9,942 nt of DNA, from NCBI GenBank assembly GCA_964493475.1, contig CAZBNS010000066.1:1-9942 (forward strand), in the 5' to 3' direction. The stretch comes from CALXSC01 sp964493475 (GTDB lineage: Bacteria > Pseudomonadota > Alphaproteobacteria > Rickettsiales > UBA1997). The notes under the pieces are model-generated. The model did not search any database, was not told the origin of the DNA, and was given only the letters and a program-made list of their open reading frames with translations. Each line of letters opens with the position of its first letter. The first letter of the stretch is position 1. A program made the translations under genes and the position numbers. Shown here in pieces: positions 6,155-9,942 of the stretch.

Positions 6155-7204
6155 TTAGCAAGAATGTGAATTACTTTTGCATGAAACCTCATTTTTTCCA
6201 AAAAGAACTCTTTCAAACTTTGTTTTTATTTCCTGTATTAGTATACTATCTTTGAAACTTTCTCTATTACACAGGAATCCATCTAATTCACAATATTGAT
6301 GTACATACAATTTATCGTGAGAATTTGATAAATGTGCTAATTTTGATAATGTATGAGCAAATTCAATCAATGTTCTTTCATGCGGCAAGTAGTGTCCGCT
6401 CACATTGGAAACCATTCTAATAACTCCTTCTTTAACATAAATCTCGCCAGCTGCTTTTATTTTCTCAAAACAAGATGAGGAATGGAATATATCAAATTCA
6501 TCATTTAATGTTGACACTTCAAAAATATAAAGCCTGCCATCTTCATTTACTAGAAACATATGTTGTTTTTCTTCAGAACTAACTCGTGGCAAATTAACAA
6601 CTTTTCCCGTTTTAGCATAAATTAATAAGGCATTTCCATCAAGTATTACCTCATGCTCGGCAACTTCGCTTTCCGAAAAATATTTAATTTTTTTTTCACG
6701 TGCTGCTACATATTCAAGCGCTCTAAGCTTATTTGCTACCATTTCAGAACATTCGTTGCTTAATATTAGCTCGCATATACAATTATTCATTTCTTTTGCA
6801 AATTTACTAATAATGTTCTTCGCTTCATCTCTGGCTTTTTCTTGATCTAGTGTCTTTTTTAGATTTTCTACTATTCTTTCTTCTAATATTGTAAGGAACT
6901 TAGACATAATTTTAAGTTTATCTCGTTCGTCCTTTTCATCTTTTAAAATTTTATAAATTTGCAAAAGTTCATCATCGGATGTTGATAAATAACTCTCTAA
7001 ATTAAATATCTTTACCAAAATATCTATAAATAAATGGCTTTGTTCCCTTTTAAAATCTAGCATCAAAAGAGGTATGGCATCTAAACCAATCTGAAATTTT
7101 TTTACAATTTTTCTTTCTAATGCACTTTCTCTTGTTTCGGAAAAAACTTTTGGTAATTCGCTTAATACTTCCGAATATTTTTGTCGCCCCCAATTTTCTA
7201 GCAT
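6155..7204 (-). CDS. Uncharacterised 349-aa protein with AAGEI...SGHYLP motif
   Basis: The N-terminal half (about 1-180) is helical and charged, with probable coiled-coil stretches (84-140, rich in Lys/Glu/Asp). The C-terminal half has HSSS (241-244), then AAGEIYVKEGVIRMVSNVSGHYLP (split as 251-262 and 263-274), then a helix EFAHTLSKLAHL. From memory, this 'HSS...AAGE-[IL]...G-[IL]...N-SGHY-P' pattern resembles a motif in plant IQM proteins and in scattered hypothetical proteins of host-associated bacteria. Its biochemical role is unknown to me. No signal peptide or membrane span is visible. Five of its eight Cys fall at or after C246, and it ends CKSNSHSC. The ATG has no Shine-Dalgarno. It is monocistronic behind a perfect consensus promoter, implying strong or tightly controlled expression. 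A secreted, host-acting protein is possible but unproven. Confidence 0.85.
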   Translation of the reverse strand: MLENWGRQKYSEVLSELPKVFSETRESALERKIVKKFQIGLDAIPLLMLDFKREQSHLFIDILVKIFNLESYLSTSDDELLQIYKILKDEKDERDKLKIMSKFLTILEERIVENLKKTLDQEKARDEAKNIISKFAKEMNNCICELILSNECSEMVANKLRALEYVAAREKKIKYFSESEVAEHEVILDGNALLIYAKTGKVVNLPRVSSEEKQHMFLVNEDGRLYIFEVSTLNDEFDIFHSSSCFEKIKAAGEIYVKEGVIRMVSNVSGHYLPHERTLIEFAHTLSKLAHLSNSHDKLYVHQYCELDGFLCNRESFKDSILIQEIKTKFERVLFGKNEVSCKSNSHSC

Positions 7205-7227
7205 ATATTTTAATTTATCAATATCGA

Positions 7228-7263
7228 GTTGACATTATATCAGAAAAATAAAAGGATGTCAAC
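7228..7263. promoter_or_regulatory. 8-bp inverted repeat GTTGACAT-N20-ATGTCAAC overlapping the promoter
   Basis: GTTGACAT (7228-7235) and ATGTCAAC (7256-7263) are exact inverted copies with 20 bp between them, centre to centre 28 bp. One arm contains the -35 box and the other overlaps the end of the -10 box and the predicted start point. That placement would suit a dimeric repressor binding two half-sites on the same face of the helix. Alternatively it is a coincidence caused by TTGACA recurring. The repeat is directly seen; the operator role is inferred. Confidence 0.4.
7234..7262 (-). promoter_or_regulatory. Perfect consensus sigma-70 promoter of the 349-aa gene
   Basis: On the minus strand an exact TTGACA (7257-7262) is followed by a 17-bp spacer and an exact TATAAT (7234-7239). 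Transcription would start near 7227, leaving a leader of about 22 nt before the ATG at 7204. Both hexamers and the spacing are ideal, so this is the most convincing promoter in the window. It lies in the short gap after the ABC ATPase gene, which is transcribed in the same direction. Confidence 0.85.
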
Positions 7264-7302
7264 GTCATTTTTATTTCTGATTAGTAATTAAAAATTGAAG
7301 TT

Positions 7303-8865
7303 TTATAATAAGTCCTTTTCTCTTTTTTCAATATCTTCTTTTATATATTCTATAAAAGCTTCCTCTATTGTATTAACATTTTTGCTTTTTATAATTTCTT
7401 GAGGCGAATCACAAACTAATAGCCGTCCGTCATTCATCATGGCAACTCTATCACATCTTGTCGCTTCGTTTAGATAATGTGTTGTGATAAATATCGTCAC
7501 CCCCTCCTCTCTTGATAATTTTACGACCATTTCCCAACATTCATCTCTGGCAACCGGATCCACACCAGATGTCGGCTCATCAAGAATTAAAATTGAAGGT
7601 TTATGAAGAACAGAGATGCCAAGCGAAAGCCTCTGTTTTATACCAAGGGGAAGATTTGAGGTCTTTTCGTCCAATATCTCTTTAAGTCTAAAATTTTGAA
7701 TTACATAATTAATTCTATGGTGCATCTCTTGAGTAGATAAATCAAAAATAACAGCGTGTAATTTTAAGTTTTCAATAACAGTTAACTCCGAATAAAGAGA
7801 AAAACTTTGAGACATATAACCCAAATCTTTCTTAACCTGTATTAAATTATTAGAAGAAGCTTTTCCAAATATCTTATGAACACCAGATGTTGCAGGAAGT
7901 AAACCCGTAATCATTTTCATTGTTGTGGTCTTGCCACAGCCATTTGGGCCAAGAAATGCATAAATTTCACCTTGTTTGATATTAAAATTTATATGGTCAA
8001 CAGCCGTAAAATCACCAAACTTTTTTGTTAAATCTTGAACTTCAATAACTGTTTGCCTATTTGATAAATCAAGCGGAGCAATATTAAAGTCCTTGTGTTG
8101 TCCTCTTTCACCTGGCGGCAGCATTTCAACAAACGCCATTTCCAATGTATCTTTTTTTGTTTTTGCTAGTAAATCCTTCATCGTGCCATCTGCAATAACT
8201 CTTCCTGCATCCATCATAATAATTCTATCAAATGCTTTAGCCTCTTCCATATAGGCAGTAGCAATAAGAATAGTCATATCAGTATATTCCTTTTTTATAT
8301 CAAAAATTAATTCCCAGAAATTTTGTCTTGATAGAGGATCCACACCAGTAGTTGGCTCATCCAATATCAATATTTTAGGCTTATGAACCAAAGCACAGCA
8401 CAAACCAAGCTTTTGTTTCATACCGCCAGACAAATTCTTAGCTTGCCTATCTTTAAACCTCCATAAATCAGTCTTTTTCATGACATCAATCATAAGCCTT
8501 TGCGCCTTTTCCCCACTTGAAAAAAACAAATCAAAAAAATATTTTATATTTTCATAAACGGTCAAATCGCCGTATAAGTTTTTTCCAAGACCCTGCGGCA
8601 TGTATGCTATATCTGACGCAATTTTATCTTTATGTTTTATGTCCGCAATATTATCACCCAATACAAAAACTTTGCTGTTTCCTTGGATTTTCTTTATGCC
8701 AACTATAATATCAAACAGCGTAGATTTTCCAACGCCATCAGGCCCGATAAAAGCAACAGTTTCACCAATTTTAATTTGTAAATTAATACCATTAAGGGCT
8801 TTTATGGCTTTTTTACCTTTTCCATATTCATGAACCAAACTTGATATTTCAACCGCATTAAGCAT
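7303..8865 (-). CDS. Double-ATPase ABC exporter subunit, YbhF-like
   Basis: This 520-aa protein joins two ABC ATPase domains and has no membrane segment, matching the layout of E. coli YbhF (part of the YbhFSR exporter). Domain 1 has Walker A GPDGVGKST (41-49), signature LSGGMKQK (145-152) and Walker B ILILDEPTTGVDP (165-177). Domain 2 has GPNGCGKTT (306-314), the family-typical altered signature LPLGIKQR (405-412), Walker B ILILDEPTSGVDP (425-437) and switch His463 (TTHYLNEA). In domain 1 the switch His is replaced (ATAYMEEA, A204). So one composite ATP site (Walker A2, LSGG1, His463) is intact, and the other (Walker A1, LPLG2, A204) is degenerate. It starts 10 bp after plsC and is almost certainly co-transcribed with it. 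The ABC-2 permeases and HlyD-like partner it needs are not in the window. The exported substrate is unknown. Confidence 0.93.
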   Translation of the reverse strand: MLNAVEISSLVHEYGKGKKAIKALNGINLQIKIGETVAFIGPDGVGKSTLFDIIVGIKKIQGNSKVFVLGDNIADIKHKDKIASDIAYMPQGLGKNLYGDLTVYENIKYFFDLFFSSGEKAQRLMIDVMKKTDLWRFKDRQAKNLSGGMKQKLGLCCALVHKPKILILDEPTTGVDPLSRQNFWELIFDIKKEYTDMTILIATAYMEEAKAFDRIIMMDAGRVIADGTMKDLLAKTKKDTLEMAFVEMLPPGERGQHKDFNIAPLDLSNRQTVIEVQDLTKKFGDFTAVDHINFNIKQGEIYAFLGPNGCGKTTTMKMITGLLPATSGVHKIFGKASSNNLIQVKKDLGYMSQSFSLYSELTVIENLKLHAVIFDLSTQEMHHRINYVIQNFRLKEILDEKTSNLPLGIKQRLSLGISVLHKPSILILDEPTSGVDPVARDECWEMVVKLSREEGVTIFITTHYLNEATRCDRVAMMNDGRLLVCDSPQEIIKSKNVNTIEEAFIEYIKEDIEKREKDLL

Positions 8866-8875
8866 AAACTTTTAA

Positions 8876-9634
8876 CTACAATTTATTTAATTCTTTAGAC
8901 TTATTTTCAATAATATTTTCAAGCCTAGAAATCAATTCTCCTTTTGACATTTTTTGAATATCTTCATATTTTATCGGATCCATAAATTCCATAGTCATAG
9001 TTCCGCTATATTTCAAAAATTGTTTTTTTCTCCATAATTTTCCAGAATTTAAAGCCATTGGAACAACATCAACGCCAAGCTCTTTAATTAAACCCACAAA
9101 ACCAGTCTTATAAGGATACCGTCCAACGCTCGCCTCTGGCGGAACCCTTGTTCCTTGCGGAAATATAATAATATTATGCCCCTCTTCAATATATTTTCTA
9201 CCCTCTCTTAAAACCTTTTTCAATGAAGCAGCACCACCGCCTCTATCAATGGCAATTTTACTAGCCGTAGCCAAACACCAACCAAAGAATGGAACTAATA
9301 GCAATTCCTTTTTCAAAATAAATACAGGAGCCGGTTTCATAAAAGTATGCATAATCAATGTATCCCATGTTGATTCATGTTTTCCAACAATAATATATGA
9401 TTTGCCCTTTTGAAGTTTATCATATCCAATGATTTTACTCTTAATTCCAACACTCCACCTCAAAATCCATATCATTAACTTGCACCACAACGACCCAACC
9501 AAATCAAAATTCCGTCTTCTATTCGGAAAAAATGGCAGCCAAAAAAGGATAATACTAAAGCTAAGAGGAACACTTGTAATCAAAGTTAGAATAGAAAACA
9601 AAAGAGATCTCAAAAATATTATTATTTTTTTCAT
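8876..9634 (-). CDS. plsC: 1-acyl-sn-glycerol-3-phosphate acyltransferase (PlsC/LPLAT family)
   Basis: PlsC acylates lysophosphatidic acid to phosphatidic acid, the precursor of membrane phospholipids, at the inner membrane. With the ATG at 9632-9634 the protein has 252 residues, a usual length. The N-terminus (about 1-36) is a basic then strongly hydrophobic segment likely to anchor it to the membrane. The acyltransferase motifs are in order: motif I KHESTWDT with the catalytic H-x4-D pair (H86, D91), and the ATASKIAIDRGGG segment (motif II). They continue with motif III FPQGTR (158-163, Gln in place of the commoner Glu) and motif IV VVPMALNSG. An in-frame TTG two codons upstream (9638-9640) is possible, but neither start has a Shine-Dalgarno, so I prefer ATG. 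It heads a two-gene unit with the ABC ATPase, 10 bp apart. A related lysophospholipid or ornithine-lipid acyltransferase cannot be fully excluded. Confidence 0.93.
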   Translation of the reverse strand: MKKIIIFLRSLLFSILTLITSVPLSFSIILFWLPFFPNRRRNFDLVGSLWCKLMIWILRWSVGIKSKIIGYDKLQKGKSYIIVGKHESTWDTLIMHTFMKPAPVFILKKELLLVPFFGWCLATASKIAIDRGGGAASLKKVLREGRKYIEEGHNIIIFPQGTRVPPEASVGRYPYKTGFVGLIKELGVDVVPMALNSGKLWRKKQFLKYSGTMTMEFMDPIKYEDIQKMSKGELISRLENIIENKSKELNKL

Positions 9635-9714
9635 AATCAAAAAAACTTATTATCAGTGTAAAAATATATGATTATTTTAAAAAATAAAGTTTTTAATTAA
9701 TGACTTATTAAGCG

Positions 9715-9743
9715 ATTATACACTTCCTAACTTGTTATTACAA
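9715..9743 (-). promoter_or_regulatory. Likely sigma-70 promoter of the plsC-ABC unit
   Basis: On the minus strand TTGTAA (9738-9743, four of six consensus bases) is followed by a 17-bp spacer and a perfect TATAAT (9715-9720). Transcription would begin near 9708, giving a leader of about 74 nt before the ATG. The position just upstream of the first gene of the pair and the ideal spacing make it credible, though the leader has no obvious ribosome binding site. Confidence 0.6.
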
Positions 9744-9762
9744 TTCTATCATTATAAGTCTG

Positions 9763-9942
9763 CATTGCCAGGCTAGATTTTGAGACAAAGTTATTGACAA
9801 AAGCACGGAGTTCCCCCACTCAGCTCTGTCATTACCAGGCTAGATTTACCATCTAACAACTCAATAACTCTCAATTCTGTCATAGTCTTGTCATTACCAG
9901 GCTAGATTTTGTTAACGAACGAAGTGAGTATTACAAAATCTT
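9763..9942. repeat. Three dispersed-repeat units, inverted relative to the left end
   Basis: Units containing CATT(A/G)CCAGGCTAGATTT occur at about 9763, 9829 and 9891. They are the reverse complement of the CTAGCCTGGTAATG units at 21-200. The first (9763-9805) is the near-exact inverted partner of 1-43. The third continues into TTGTTAACGAACGAAGTGAG, matching the left-end linkers. Spacing here is about 62-66 bp rather than 49, with unrelated sequence between, so this end is less regular. The array may continue past the window. Between the plsC start and 9762 only the promoter is seen. Confidence 0.8.

Overview
The window is AT-rich DNA from what looks like a host-associated alphaproteobacterium, most likely of the Rickettsiales or a similarly reduced lineage. 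This placement is inferred from the low GC content, the alphaproteobacterial look of FtsZ, the nitronate-monooxygenase-type protein and PlsC, mostly single-gene transcription units, wide AT-rich spacers, and dispersed repeats. No species-level marker is present.

Layout. Both ends carry the same dispersed repeat family. Positions 21-200 hold four roughly 49-bp units, and 9763-9942 hold three more in the opposite orientation, so the 9.5 kb between them is bracketed by inverted repeats. Inside are ftsZ (470-1906, minus), divergent from kpsF/kdsD (2200-3189, plus), which encodes an arabinose-5-phosphate isomerase with SIS and CBS domains. Next come an unrecognised 178-aa gene (3385-3921, minus) and a 628-bp gene-free stretch. 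That stretch contains a MITE-like element (4198-4426) with perfect 50-bp terminal inverted repeats. A decayed half copy of the same element lies at 3258-3350. A flavin oxidoreductase of the nitronate monooxygenase family (4550-5959, minus, TTG start) follows, then a 349-aa protein with an SGHYLP-type motif (6155-7204, minus) behind a perfect consensus sigma-70 promoter. The right part is a two-gene minus-strand unit: plsC (8876-9634), then a double-ATPase ABC exporter subunit of YbhF type (7303-8865).

How the genes fit. Four products concern the cell envelope or division: FtsZ (Z-ring), KpsF/KdsD (first step to Kdo for LPS), PlsC (phosphatidic acid synthesis) and the ABC ATPase (export). They do not form one operon, and the ABC ATPase has no permease gene in the window. 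No CRISPR array, tRNA, rRNA, phage module or toxin-antitoxin pair was found. The most unusual content is the repeat structure and the two proteins of unknown function.
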